The notes under the pieces were generated by a model that worked only from the letters and a program-made list of their open reading frames with translations, did not search any database and was not told the origin of the DNA. Of a stretch of DNA of 64,000 nucleotides, positions 1 to 6,153 are shown piece after piece; position 1 is the first letter of the stretch, and every line of letters starts with the position of its first letter. The DNA comes from Onishia taeanensis (GTDB lineage: Bacteria; Pseudomonadota; Gammaproteobacteria; Pseudomonadales; Halomonadaceae), in assembly GCF_003268885.1 (NCBI RefSeq), contig NZ_QLSX01000010.1, positions 1-64,000 of the forward strand, written 5' to 3'. A program made the position numbers and the translations under genes.

Positions 1-359
1 TGTTCCGCACCGTTAAGTACTGTCCAGCGTGGCCAGCGAAGGGCTTTTCCTCACTGGCCGTTGTGCGGGAATGGATGTTGTCGTTCGAGCACGCCTACAA
101 TGAACAACACCTTCACAGTGGCATTAACTTCGTCACGCCTGCCGACCGGCATCGTGGCACGGATACTAAGCGCTTGGCCGAGCGAAAAGGGGTTTATGAA
201 CGCGCAAAGCGCCTGAATCCCAAGCGCTGGTCTGGCGACGTTCGACGCTGGGAGGCCATCGGACAAGTATCGCTCAATCCTGGCAAGCCGCAGGAAAAAG
301 AACGGAATCAGAAAGCTGCTTAATGGAAGCGATTTGGACAACTGGGTTGAAAACTACCG
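1..359 (+). mobile_element. IS3-family insertion sequence, 3' end
   Basis: The window opens inside the transposase reading frame of an IS3-family element and includes its right end. After the transposase stop at 323, the last part (about 337-359, GACAACTGGGTTGAAAACTACCG) resembles the right terminal inverted repeat of IS3-group elements, judged from memory. The left end lies outside the window, so element length and target duplication cannot be checked. A cassette-type ORF on the opposite strand terminates in this end, which suggests the element inserted into the integron cassette array. Confidence 0.72.
3..323 (+). CDS. IS3-family transposase OrfB, C-terminal part (truncated by window edge)
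   Basis: The frame is open from the first full codon of the window to the stop at 321-323, giving about 106 residues of the C-terminal integrase-core region. The stretch around YNEQHLHSGINFVTPADRHR is the typical end of the DDE catalytic domain of IS3/IS150-group OrfB proteins: its Glu is the likely last catalytic residue and the HSGI..VTPA.RH block follows it. The tail with ERWSGDVRRW and VSLNPG is also common in this group. The initiation region, OrfA and the frameshift site are upstream of the window. An internal ATG at 72 should not be taken as the true start. Confidence 0.82.
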   Translation, partial: FRTVKYCPAWPAKGFSSLAVVREWMLSFEHAYNEQHLHSGINFVTPADRHRGTDTKRLAERKGVYERAKRLNPKRWSGDVRRWEAIGQVSLNPGKPQEKERNQKAA

Positions 360-542
360 AGAGAATGAGTCTACTGTATAGCCAGAAGGCATGTAATCCT
401 TATTTAGACCATGGTGAATGAGAGGTTGGTTTTCTCGCTGAGAAATATAATTATGACCAACCAGTTCTATTCCCCTCTCATCTAAACAGGCAATCTCTTC
501 AATTAGCCCTTTTATTATTCTCTTTTTAATATGCTCAAACAA
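354..542 (-). pseudogene. Truncated cassette ORF of unknown function, interrupted by the IS end
   Basis: A 62-codon AT-rich frame begins with a TTG at 542, 50 bases after the attC at 593-676, with GGAAA about 9 bases upstream as a possible ribosome-binding site. No ATG is present in the open stretch, which begins after a stop at 555-557. It ends at a stop at 354-356 that lies inside the IS terminal sequence, so the native C terminus is missing. The residues (MFEHIKKRIIKGLIEE...) match no family I recognise. Its position directly behind an attC is what argues for a real cassette gene; coding status is uncertain. Confidence 0.38.
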
Positions 543-592
543 TTTATATGTTTCCTACTTTGAATGGTCGCAGAGTATCGTGTTCAGTAGAG

Positions 593-676
593 TGCTAACG
601 CTTGGTTTAGCGGCGGCCTGTCAAGGCCGTCCGGTGGAGGCCCTAGGCCGAAACAAACTACAACCACTTGTTAGCA
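593..676 (-). other. attC recombination site (84 bp) after the CD-NTase/SLATT cassette
   Basis: Read on the minus strand, the site starts with TGCTAAC (676-670) and ends with GTTAGCA (599-593), which are inverted partners of the RYYYAAC and GTTRRRY core boxes. Between them the sequence is strongly self-complementary (GGCCT...AGGCC and GGCGGCC type arms), as needed for a folded single-stranded attC. The stop codon TAA of the SLATT gene (671-673) lies inside the first core box, so the gene ends within its own recombination site. Confidence 0.75.
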
Positions 677-1282
677 CTTTTTCAGACTCTTTGGCAAAAA
701 TGCGTCAATTTCCTCATCGGAAAAAGTCATATCTTCAAGGCTCTTCAGGGCTTCTTGTGCTTTTTTATATGCTTTGAAGTTAGTGCTGGGCGCACCTAAA
801 TAAAGAGCATGTAACTCGGTTAATAAGTGATCTCTCTTTTCTCGCAACTCATCTTCACTGCCTGAATTGGAACGCAAGTCGGTCAGAAGGGAGAGATACT
901 GCTCGCGAATCAGCCAGAGGTCAGCAGCAGCTTGACGGTGCTTCTGCGCCAATTGACCGAGGTCGTAATCTTTTGTGTACCCATTTAGAACAAGTAATGC
1001 AACCGACACTAGGCCGCCAGCAATCGCGCCAACTTCCCCAGTTCCAAAAATTATCGAAACGAAACCAGCTGTACTAAGAGCAGACAATATAATTTGTGCA
1101 ATCTTTATATTTGAAAGCCGACTCAGAAGAATATCGGCGCATTTCTCATGTGTTTTATGCGAATAAACGACCCGGCCATAACACTCCCGAATTTGCTCTT
1201 CGAGGTATGCCAGCACGTTATTGCTAGCTTGGGAATTTGGTTCCAAAAATCTCTCTCCAGCTCTGTTTGGCTGACCATTCAC
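671..1282 (-). CDS. SLATT-domain two-TM protein, probable CBASS membrane effector
   Basis: A protein of up to 203 residues. It has a soluble N-terminal helix, two hydrophobic segments (about residues 58-80 and 84-101) separated by a short Gly-rich turn, and then a long charged helical C-terminal part beginning GYTKDYDLGQLAQKHR. This is the layout of SLATT proteins (SMODS and SLOG-associating 2TM effector domain), predicted membrane-perturbing effectors triggered by cyclic nucleotides. It directly follows and overlaps the CD-NTase gene, the classical partner. Start choice is open: the longest frame begins at GTG 1282, overlapping the upstream gene by 59 bases; a TTG at 1246 sits 4-5 bases after GGAGAGAG and overlaps by only 23 bases, and may be the real start. 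The effector role is family inference. Confidence 0.72.
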   Translation of the reverse strand: MNGQPNRAGERFLEPNSQASNNVLAYLEEQIRECYGRVVYSHKTHEKCADILLSRLSNIKIAQIILSALSTAGFVSIIFGTGEVGAIAGGLVSVALLVLNGYTKDYDLGQLAQKHRQAAADLWLIREQYLSLLTDLRSNSGSEDELREKRDHLLTELHALYLGAPSTNFKAYKKAQEALKSLEDMTFSDEEIDAFLPKSLKKC

Positions 1283-2105
1283 GCTTAGGGTCTGCTGACT
1301 CGTGTTTACAAGCCTCTATTGCGATATTGCAACAACGTCTCGCTTTCCATTGGAACAAATCCTTGCCATAAACGTACTGACCACTACCGGGGGCTTTCCA
1401 GTACTCCTTTGTTTTATCCTGATTTGCCATAAAATTAAAAAAGTCGCGACACATCCAATCATAGTACACAAATGATTTATCTCTATGTTCCCAATTTTCA
1501 ATAAATTGGTAGGCCAACGTGTCTATCAGCAAGCCTCCTATTGGAACATCCCATTTTCTTTTCCAAATACGCATCATCCTACAAAGCCAAATCAGGTTTT
1601 TGTTACACTGGTTGTTCCTCGCCCTGATTGCTTCAATTTCTGGTTTTGGATTGGTGGTACGCCAACGGCCCCCATTATTTGCATCAGGATAGGTGAAGCT
1701 ATCATCTTTATTAACAAATGCAGGAACAACCTCGTAAGTCAGACCATCATCAAATGGAACCAGAATCACTTGACCGTCACCACGAATCTTGGTGGTAGCA
1801 TAAGTTCGCTCTATGGAGCGCTTTACTTCCTGGAGCAATGCTGACTGGCCGTTTCCATTGTAATTGTTGTATCGTTCGTAGACGCTATATGGCAAACGAA
1901 ATAACATATCAAGATCACTAAAGCCCCCCACGGCAGTGTTTCTACCATAGGAGCCGACATAAAGACTGTGCGAAGTGTCAGAAGCTGTATCCCAAAAATC
2001 AGTATTCAGCCTTCTTGTAATAGCTTTATACCGTCTTGATATTGAGTCCTTATTGCTGACCTTGATATTCCCACAAAATGTGCTGAACCAATCTCCTACG
2101 GCCAT
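1224..2105 (-). CDS. CD-NTase (SMODS-type cyclic-oligonucleotide synthase), CBASS-like
   Basis: A 293-residue nucleotidyltransferase of the cGAS/DncV-like superfamily. It carries the helix-capping G51-S52 motif in VGSYGRNT, then S-D64-L-D66 for the first two metal-binding acids, and Y-E125-VVPAF at the place of the third, here Glu rather than the usual Asp. The helical region with WRTTNPKPE (about 148-156) and LCRMMRIWKRKW (174-185) matches the C-terminal spine of SMODS proteins. Such enzymes make cyclic di- or trinucleotides on phage infection and activate a neighbouring effector, here the overlapping SLATT gene. The start is supported by AAGGAG 6-7 bases upstream and lies only 13 bases after the attC core, as expected for a cassette gene. 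No Cap2/Cap3 accessory genes are present, so this would be a minimal type I layout. Confidence 0.85.
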   Translation of the reverse strand: MAVGDWFSTFCGNIKVSNKDSISRRYKAITRRLNTDFWDTASDTSHSLYVGSYGRNTAVGGFSDLDMLFRLPYSVYERYNNYNGNGQSALLQEVKRSIERTYATTKIRGDGQVILVPFDDGLTYEVVPAFVNKDDSFTYPDANNGGRWRTTNPKPEIEAIRARNNQCNKNLIWLCRMMRIWKRKWDVPIGGLLIDTLAYQFIENWEHRDKSFVYYDWMCRDFFNFMANQDKTKEYWKAPGSGQYVYGKDLFQWKARRCCNIAIEACKHESADPKREWSAKQSWREIFGTKFPS

Positions 2106-2118
2106 CTTTACTCCTTCG

Positions 2119-2173
2119 TGCTAACGCAGAGCTCAGCCGCGGCGAAGCCGTCGGCTGCAGCGCCTCGTTAGGC
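2119..2173 (-). other. attC recombination site (55 bp) between the GIY-YIG and CD-NTase cassettes
   Basis: On the minus strand it begins with a perfect RYYYAAC box, GCCTAAC (2173-2167), and ends with GTTAGCA (2125-2119). The two halves pair almost along their whole length around a small TTC loop (arms GCGCTGCAGCCGACGGC and GCCGCGGCTGAGCTCTGC), with the small asymmetries typical of attC. It lies 17 bases after the stop of the GIY-YIG gene and 13 bases before the CD-NTase start, exactly between two genes. Confidence 0.85.
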
Positions 2174-2190
2174 TACTGTTCATGTTGACC

Positions 2191-2751
2191 TTATGCCAAT
2201 TCTTCATCGTAGGTCTTCCAGTACTTCTCATGGTAGGGCGAACTCTTCATTGGAGCCACCGCCCAATGGTAGCGAACCCCGCGGCCTATCATCAGCGCTG
2301 CCCGAAGCTCATCCTTCGGAACATACTCATAACTAGCCCGACGACGCTCCATCTGAACATTTTTCAAAGGAGCGCAACCGTATATTTCTTTAAACTCCTG
2401 AAGGAGGTAGGCCTCTAGATCTTGATATGCAAGACGGTTATTTCTGACTCTTGGGATGCATATACCGACCTGAAACGAGAAGTCTCTAACGAGATCAGCC
2501 AACTCACCCAGCCAGTTCTTATGCTGGATTATCCTACTTTTGAAATTGCCCTCTCCAATGTATAGAGTCGGCGAGATCCCGAGCGGATACTGAATGGCAA
2601 ACAAACCGTTTACCCGAATGACGTAAACGCAACGATCGAGTTGTTCCTCCCTAAGGTCAAGCTCGACGAGCTGGGAGACGATGTCCTTGGACCATGTGTA
2701 GCCCGGCTCCCAATCTAGCCATTTCCACTTGACTGTAACCTGCGTGCTCAC
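2191..2751 (-). CDS. GIY-YIG-fold cassette protein, function unknown
   Basis: A 186-residue protein. CVYVIRV (41-47) followed by LYIGEGNFKSRIIQH (63-77) fits the GIY-YIG nuclease core: a Tyr in the first strand (Y43), YIG at 64-66, Arg 73 and His 77 on the following helix, Glu 113 (DLEAYLLQEF) as candidate metal ligand, and Asn 131 near the end (PLKNVQ). The first motif is degenerate (VYV for GIY) and a longer loop separates the two strands. GIY-YIG folds occur in restriction enzymes, homing nucleases and repair proteins; which applies here cannot be told. The GTG start is preceded by AAAGGAG about 11 bases upstream, immediately after a GTTAGGC box. It is the first gene of the cassette array. 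Confidence 0.68.
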   Translation of the reverse strand: MSTQVTVKWKWLDWEPGYTWSKDIVSQLVELDLREEQLDRCVYVIRVNGLFAIQYPLGISPTLYIGEGNFKSRIIQHKNWLGELADLVRDFSFQVGICIPRVRNNRLAYQDLEAYLLQEFKEIYGCAPLKNVQMERRRASYEYVPKDELRAALMIGRGVRYHWAVAPMKSSPYHEKYWKTYDEELA

Positions 2752-2768
2752 CCCTACCGTTCTCCTTT

Positions 2769-2775
2769 GCCTAAC
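2769..2775 (-). other. GTTAGGC core box before the first cassette (attI or attC remnant)
   Basis: The minus strand reads GTTAGGC, a perfect GTTRRRY core box, 17 bases before the GTG of the GIY-YIG gene. No partner RYYYAAC box is found within the usual attC length on its upstream side (to about 2915), so it may be the core of an attI-type site or one half of a damaged attC. A GC palindrome (GCGCGCGCG / CGAGCGCGC) lies at 2788-2819 just upstream. Confidence 0.45.
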
Positions 2776-2779
2776 AGTG

Positions 2780-2806
2780 ATTAGACTGCGCGCGCGTTCA
2801 AGTCAA
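2780..2806 (-). promoter_or_regulatory. Possible promoter for the cassette array
   Basis: The minus strand carries TTGACT (2806-2801) and TCTAAT (2785-2780) separated by 15 bases, pointing into the first cassette gene. The spacing is shorter than optimal, so this is only a candidate for the cassette promoter that an integron platform would normally supply. Confidence 0.25.
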
Positions 2807-3283
2807 TAAACGAGCGCGCTATACTCTATATAAATCCTTGATAAAAAAGGTTTCCAAGAATGAGTAGGCTACCTATGCAGAATTCGCACGCCTGCGCGTT
2901 TTGCCGGATCCAATAATACTGTGTATTCATCCATGGTCCGAGGTGGTCGGATGTGTGTGCGCAATGCATACCACTTCCGGTGATAGGTCAGGTGGAGCGG
3001 TCATGCATCTGAAGTGCCGCAGGTATCGTCCGTTAGGTTTGAATCCTGTGGCAGGAAAAGCGGTAAGCCACCAGGCACGCTACCGCCCCTACTTGGGCAT
3101 GGTGTGATGGCATCCTGCCATCCATGCAGTAGTCCTTCCCCTGGCGCGATGCTGCCGATCATTGCTTGGCTGTTACTGACTGTGAACGGTTAGCCTATTC
3201 ATTAGTCGCTCTGGATGCAAAAGACGTCGCTCAATTCCACTACGCGAAGGTGAGCCGGTCGGTTTCAGCTGTCTCAAATGGAA

Positions 3284-3318
3284 ACACCCTGAAAGCTGGG
3301 GCCCAGCTTTCAGGGTGT
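3284..3318 (-). terminator. 17-bp-stem palindrome, terminator of the acyl-CoA synthetase gene
   Basis: ACACCCTGAAAGCTGGG (3284-3300) and CCCAGCTTTCAGGGTGT (3302-3318) are perfect inverted repeats around one base. It lies 53 bases after the synthetase stop; on the minus strand TTTCCATTT follows, a weak U-rich tail. Confidence 0.65.
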
Positions 3319-3371
3319 GATTGAGGTCTTGCGGGTAGCAGGAATTGCACGGTTCCTATTGGCAGGCGGCG

Positions 3372-5087
3372 TTACAGCCCCAGCTCATGGGTGGCTTCTT
3401 CGCGCATCTTGAACTTCTGGATCTTGCCGGTAACGGTCATCGGGAAGGCGTCGACGAACTTCACGTAGCGGGGAATCTTGAAGTGGGCGATCTTGCCCTG
3501 GCAGAAGCCCCTCAGGCTTTCTTCATCCAGCTCTTCGCCCTCGATGAGCTTGACCCAGGCCATCACTTCTTCGCCGTACTTGGCATCGGGTACGCCGATC
3601 ACCTGCACGTCTGAGATGGCAGGGTGGGTGTAGAGGAAGTCTTCGATCTCGCGGGGATAGATGTTTTCCCCACCGCGAATGATCATGTCCTTGATGCGAC
3701 CGACAATCGCCACGTAGCCGTCTTCGTCCATGGTGGCGAGATCGCCGGTGTGCATCCAGCGGCTGGCGTCGATGGATTTGGCGGTCGCTTCGGGGTTGTC
3801 CCAGTAGCCGAGCATCACGCTATAGCCGCGGGTACACAGTTCGCCGCGCTCGCCGCGTGGCACCACGGCGCCGTTGGAAGGATCGACCAGCTTGACCTCC
3901 AAGTGCGGGTGAATGGTGCCCACTGTGGTGACGCGCTTCTCGAGCGGGGCATCGGTGAGGGTCTGGAAGCTGACCGGGCTCGTTTCGGTCATGCCGTAGC
4001 AGATGGTCACGCCTTCCATGTGCATCTTGTCGATCACCTGACGCATCACTTCGATGGGGCAGATGGAGCCGGCCATGATGCCGGTGCGCAGGGTCGAGAG
4101 GTCGAACTCGGCAAAGCGCGGGTGCTCCAGTTCGGCGATGAACATCGTCGGCACGCCGAAGAGGGCGGTGGCGCGCTCGTTTTCCACGGCCGTAAGCGTC
4201 GCTTCGGCGTCGAAGCCGTCTCCGGGATAGATCATGGTCGCGCCATGGGTCATGCAGCCCAGGTTGCCCATCACCATGCCGAAGCAGTGATAGAGCGGCA
4301 CCGGAATCACCAGCCGGTCGGCCTCAGAGAACCCCATGGCGCGGGCCACGAAGAAGCCGTTGTTGAGAATGTTGTGGTGGGAAAGCGTCGCGCCCTTGGG
4401 TGAGCCGGTGGTCCCAGAGGTGTACTGGATGTTGATCGGCTCATCGAACTGCAGCGCCCCCTGAACCTCGGCGAGTTGTGCCGGGCTGACCGTCTCGGCA
4501 CCTTCCAGTAGGCCTTGCCAGGTAAGCATGCCGGGCAGGGCATCGGCGGTATCCAGGCAGATCACCTGCTTGAGCGCCGGCAGGTGAGGGCAGTTCAGGC
4601 CGCCTTCTTGCGGCTTGGCGAGCTCCGGGGCCAACTCGGCGATCATCTGCACGTAGTTCGAGGCCTTGAAGCGCCCCTGCAGAATCAGGGTCGCGGTGGC
4701 GGACTGGGTGAGGGCGTATTCCAGCTCGTGGGTGCGATAGCTCGGGTTCAGGTTGACCAGGATGGCGCCGATCTTGGCGGTGGCGAACTGGGTGATGGTC
4801 CATTCGGCCCGGTTGGGCGCCCAGATACCGACCCGCTCGCCCTGCACCACACCGGCGGCGAGCAGCGCGCGGGCGGCCTTGTCGACTTCGGCCTGCAGTT
4901 CCCGCCAGCTATAGCGCAGCCCCTGGTGCAGGCTTAGCAGGGCATCGCGGTCGGGTACCCGCGCGACAGTGGCATCGAAACAGTCGCCGATGGTCTGGCC
5001 CTTGAGGGGCGTGTCGCTGGTGCCACTGACATAGCTTGCTACGGGCGGGGTGGTGGGCGAATCCGGGGTGGGGCGTTGGCGTGTCAT
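3372..5087 (-). CDS. AMP-forming acyl-CoA synthetase
   Basis: A 571-residue ANL-superfamily enzyme that activates a carboxylic acid to its CoA thioester through an acyl-adenylate. Visible core motifs: [11 protein letters not shown] (about 219-229) for phosphate binding, YGMTETSP for the adenylate site, [12 protein letters not shown] and [16 protein letters not shown] for the hinge region, and a C-terminal TGKIQK with the catalytic Lys. Length and motifs fit the medium-chain or short branched-chain acyl-CoA synthetases. It lies downstream of the LiuR-like regulator and across from the isobutyryl-CoA pathway genes, so a substrate from branched-chain or fatty acid catabolism is likely but not proven. 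GGAG stands 6 bases before the ATG. Confidence 0.93.
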   Translation of the reverse strand: MTRQRPTPDSPTTPPVASYVSGTSDTPLKGQTIGDCFDATVARVPDRDALLSLHQGLRYSWRELQAEVDKAARALLAAGVVQGERVGIWAPNRAEWTITQFATAKIGAILVNLNPSYRTHELEYALTQSATATLILQGRFKASNYVQMIAELAPELAKPQEGGLNCPHLPALKQVICLDTADALPGMLTWQGLLEGAETVSPAQLAEVQGALQFDEPINIQYTSGTTGSPKGATLSHHNILNNGFFVARAMGFSEADRLVIPVPLYHCFGMVMGNLGCMTHGATMIYPGDGFDAEATLTAVENERATALFGVPTMFIAELEHPRFAEFDLSTLRTGIMAGSICPIEVMRQVIDKMHMEGVTICYGMTETSPVSFQTLTDAPLEKRVTTVGTIHPHLEVKLVDPSNGAVVPRGERGELCTRGYSVMLGYWDNPEATAKSIDASRWMHTGDLATMDEDGYVAIVGRIKDMIIRGGENIYPREIEDFLYTHPAISDVQVIGVPDAKYGEEVMAWVKLIEGEELDEESLRGFCQGKIAHFKIPRYVKFVDAFPMTVTGKIQKFKMREEATHELGL

Positions 5088-5113
5088 GCTGGCTCCTATG
5101 GTTATTGTGCTTT

Positions 5114-5258
5114 TAGGCCCTGTCCGAAAACTGGCTGCGCTCGACCATACGGCGTTAAAAATCAGCTCAAAATGCTCATTTACAGTACGTAAACTCCGCT
5201 TTTTCCCTGATTTTTGCCTTGTCTGATCTTCGCTCGCCGACTTTTCGCACAGAGCCTA
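5114..5258. repeat. MITE-like palindromic element (145 bp)
   Basis: The two ends are imperfect inverted repeats: TAGGCCCTGTCCGAAAACTG at 5114 and, reading inward from the right, TAGGCTCTGTGCGAAAAGTC from 5258. The centre also folds: AAAAATCAG/CTGATTTTT, then TTTAC/GTAAA around 5180-5195, so the whole unit can form one long hairpin. It sits between the synthetase gene and the liuR gene. From memory, closely similar sequences recur in intergenic regions of Halomonas and other marine gammaproteobacteria. No second copy is seen in this window. Confidence 0.7.
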
Positions 5259-5322
5259 GAACCGGAGCGCCGCGCCCGCCACACGGGGCGCGTTTTGCTG
5301 GTATTCCAGGCTAAGGCCCGGG

Positions 5323-5772
5323 TTAAGGGTCCAGGCGCTCCAGCACCGCCCGGCAGCGCGTCTCGACGTCATCGAGCTCATGCTGCATCAGGCGGATATC
5401 CTCGAGGCGTTGCTCCATATCGGCCCGTTTCTCGGCGAGAATTTCGAGCATGCGATGAAGCTGGCGGGTGTTACCGCCGGGCATGGCATCGTAGAGCTCG
5501 ACGACCTCGCGAATCTCGGCCAGCGTGAAACCGAGCCGCTTGCCGCGCAGCGTCAGCTTCAGCCGCACCCGGTCCTTGTCATGATAGATGCGTCGTTGGC
5601 CCTTGCGCTCAGGCGACAGCAACCCTTCCTGCTCGTAGAAGCGGATGGTGCGGGGCGTTACCTCGAACATCTCGGCCAGCTCACCGATCGCGAAGGTTCG
5701 CTTGCGCCTCACGGCTCCCGCGGCGGCATCGGCCGGGGTTGCCTGGGACTCGGTCTGGCTGGGCTTGGGCAT
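5323..5772 (-). CDS. liuR: MerR-family regulator, LiuR-like
   Basis: A 149-residue MerR-type protein. The N-terminal winged helix reads FAIGELAEMFEVTPRTIRFY, followed by EQEGLLSPERKGQRR and a C-terminal dimerisation coiled coil (about 95-140). There is no C-terminal metal-binding Cys set, in line with a metabolite-responsive member. In gammaproteobacteria this type (LiuR) controls branched-chain amino-acid and acyl-CoA degradation; the neighbours here are exactly such genes on both sides, and a palindromic ACGTTAACGT operator lies in its upstream region at 5876-5891. AAGGAA precedes the ATG. The name rests on family and context. Confidence 0.85.
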   Translation of the reverse strand: MPKPSQTESQATPADAAAGAVRRKRTFAIGELAEMFEVTPRTIRFYEQEGLLSPERKGQRRIYHDKDRVRLKLTLRGKRLGFTLAEIREVVELYDAMPGGNTRQLHRMLEILAEKRADMEQRLEDIRLMQHELDDVETRCRAVLERLDP

Positions 5773-5875
5773 AGTGACGTTCCTTGGCGTTAGCGATGCT
5801 GTTGCGATGCATTGGTCGGTGACGGAATGATCGCATGAACGCCGTGGCGCTTCGACTCTCCCAGATTAGTTATGC

Positions 5876-5891
5876 TTGACGTTAACGTAAA
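5876..5891. promoter_or_regulatory. LiuR-type operator palindrome
   Basis: TTGACGTTAACGTAAA is a 16-base palindrome with one mismatched pair. Its ACGTTAACGT core matches the operator class remembered for LiuR-family MerR regulators. It lies 104 bases upstream of the regulator start and 263 bases before the dehydrogenase gene. Confidence 0.6.
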
Positions 5892-6070
5892 GGGAATATA
5901 TTGCTGTTGGCCTTAGACCAAGGGGTGGCTTGCGCCCGACCAAGCAAATGCTAGGTTGGTGGCATTGCCCGGCGAGGCCGCGGCCGCCCCGTCATTCTTG
6001 CTGTCATTCATGCTACGGAAAGCGTTATGGCCGGGCCGACGTGAATACCGACTGTTTGTACGGCGCCTTT

Positions 6071-6093
6071 CGTTAACGCCAACTTAGTTAACG
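6071..6093. promoter_or_regulatory. Paired GTTAAC motifs, possible secondary LiuR operator
   Basis: CGTTAACG (6071-6078) and GTTAACG (6087-6093) repeat the core of the operator at 5876-5891 one and a half helix turns apart, just upstream of the dehydrogenase operon. Confidence 0.4.
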
Positions 6094-6153
6094 CTGGCCC
6101 GTTTCAGACGATGTCGGGACGCCTGCCGGCCGGTGACGTCAGAGGAGATCACC

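Larger units (their letters stand above)
360..2775 (-). mobile_element. Integron gene-cassette array (minus strand), no integrase in the window
   Basis: Three minus-strand ORF blocks are separated by attC-like sites at 2119-2173 and 593-676. Each gene starts a few tens of bases after the preceding site and stops at or just before the next, as expected of integron cassettes. A lone GTTAGGC box at 2769-2775 precedes the first gene. The array is AT-richer than the flanking chromosome and its two clear cassettes encode a GIY-YIG-fold protein and a CD-NTase/SLATT pair. No tyrosine recombinase (intI) is present on either side inside the window, so this is either a CALIN (attC cluster lacking integrase) or an integron whose integrase lies elsewhere. 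The left end is interrupted by the IS3 element. Confidence 0.75.
2776..3371. other. Gene-free boundary between cassette array and core chromosome
   Basis: About 600 bases with no credible coding frame. It holds an AT-rich stretch at 2820-2870, the GC palindrome at 2788-2819 and a strong terminator-like palindrome at 3284-3318. A lone GTTAGGT at 3032-3038 resembles a cassette core box but has no close partner. I see no integrase remnant, tRNA or other RNA gene. Confidence 0.5.
5773..6153. other. Divergent regulatory region between liuR and the dehydrogenase gene
   Basis: A 381-base gap with no coding frame. It contains the LiuR-type palindrome at 5876-5891 and two further GTTAAC-centred motifs at 6071-6093, the latter 60-80 bases before the dehydrogenase start. 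Both genes are probably controlled from here. Confidence 0.6.

Noticed and set aside
580-777. 65-codon plus-strand ORF over the attC site and SLATT 3' end
   Set aside because: It crosses an attC and runs antisense to the SLATT gene; no supporting signal.
3032-3038. GTTAGGT as partner of the GTTAGGC box at 2769
   Set aside because: The distance of about 260 bases is far beyond known attC lengths and no hairpin links the two.
2901-3107. 68-codon plus-strand ORF in the gap beside the cassette array
   Set aside because: No ribosome-binding site, no recognisable family and irregular composition; the region is treated as non-coding.
3284-3318. Palindrome as a further attC site
   Set aside because: It lacks the RYYYAAC and GTTRRRY boxes and is a perfect stem without the asymmetric bases of attC; a terminator is the better reading.
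5271-5295. GCGCCC...GGGGCGC hairpin with TTTT as terminator of liuR
   Set aside because: The T run is on the plus strand, whereas liuR is transcribed on the minus strand and no plus-strand gene ends here.
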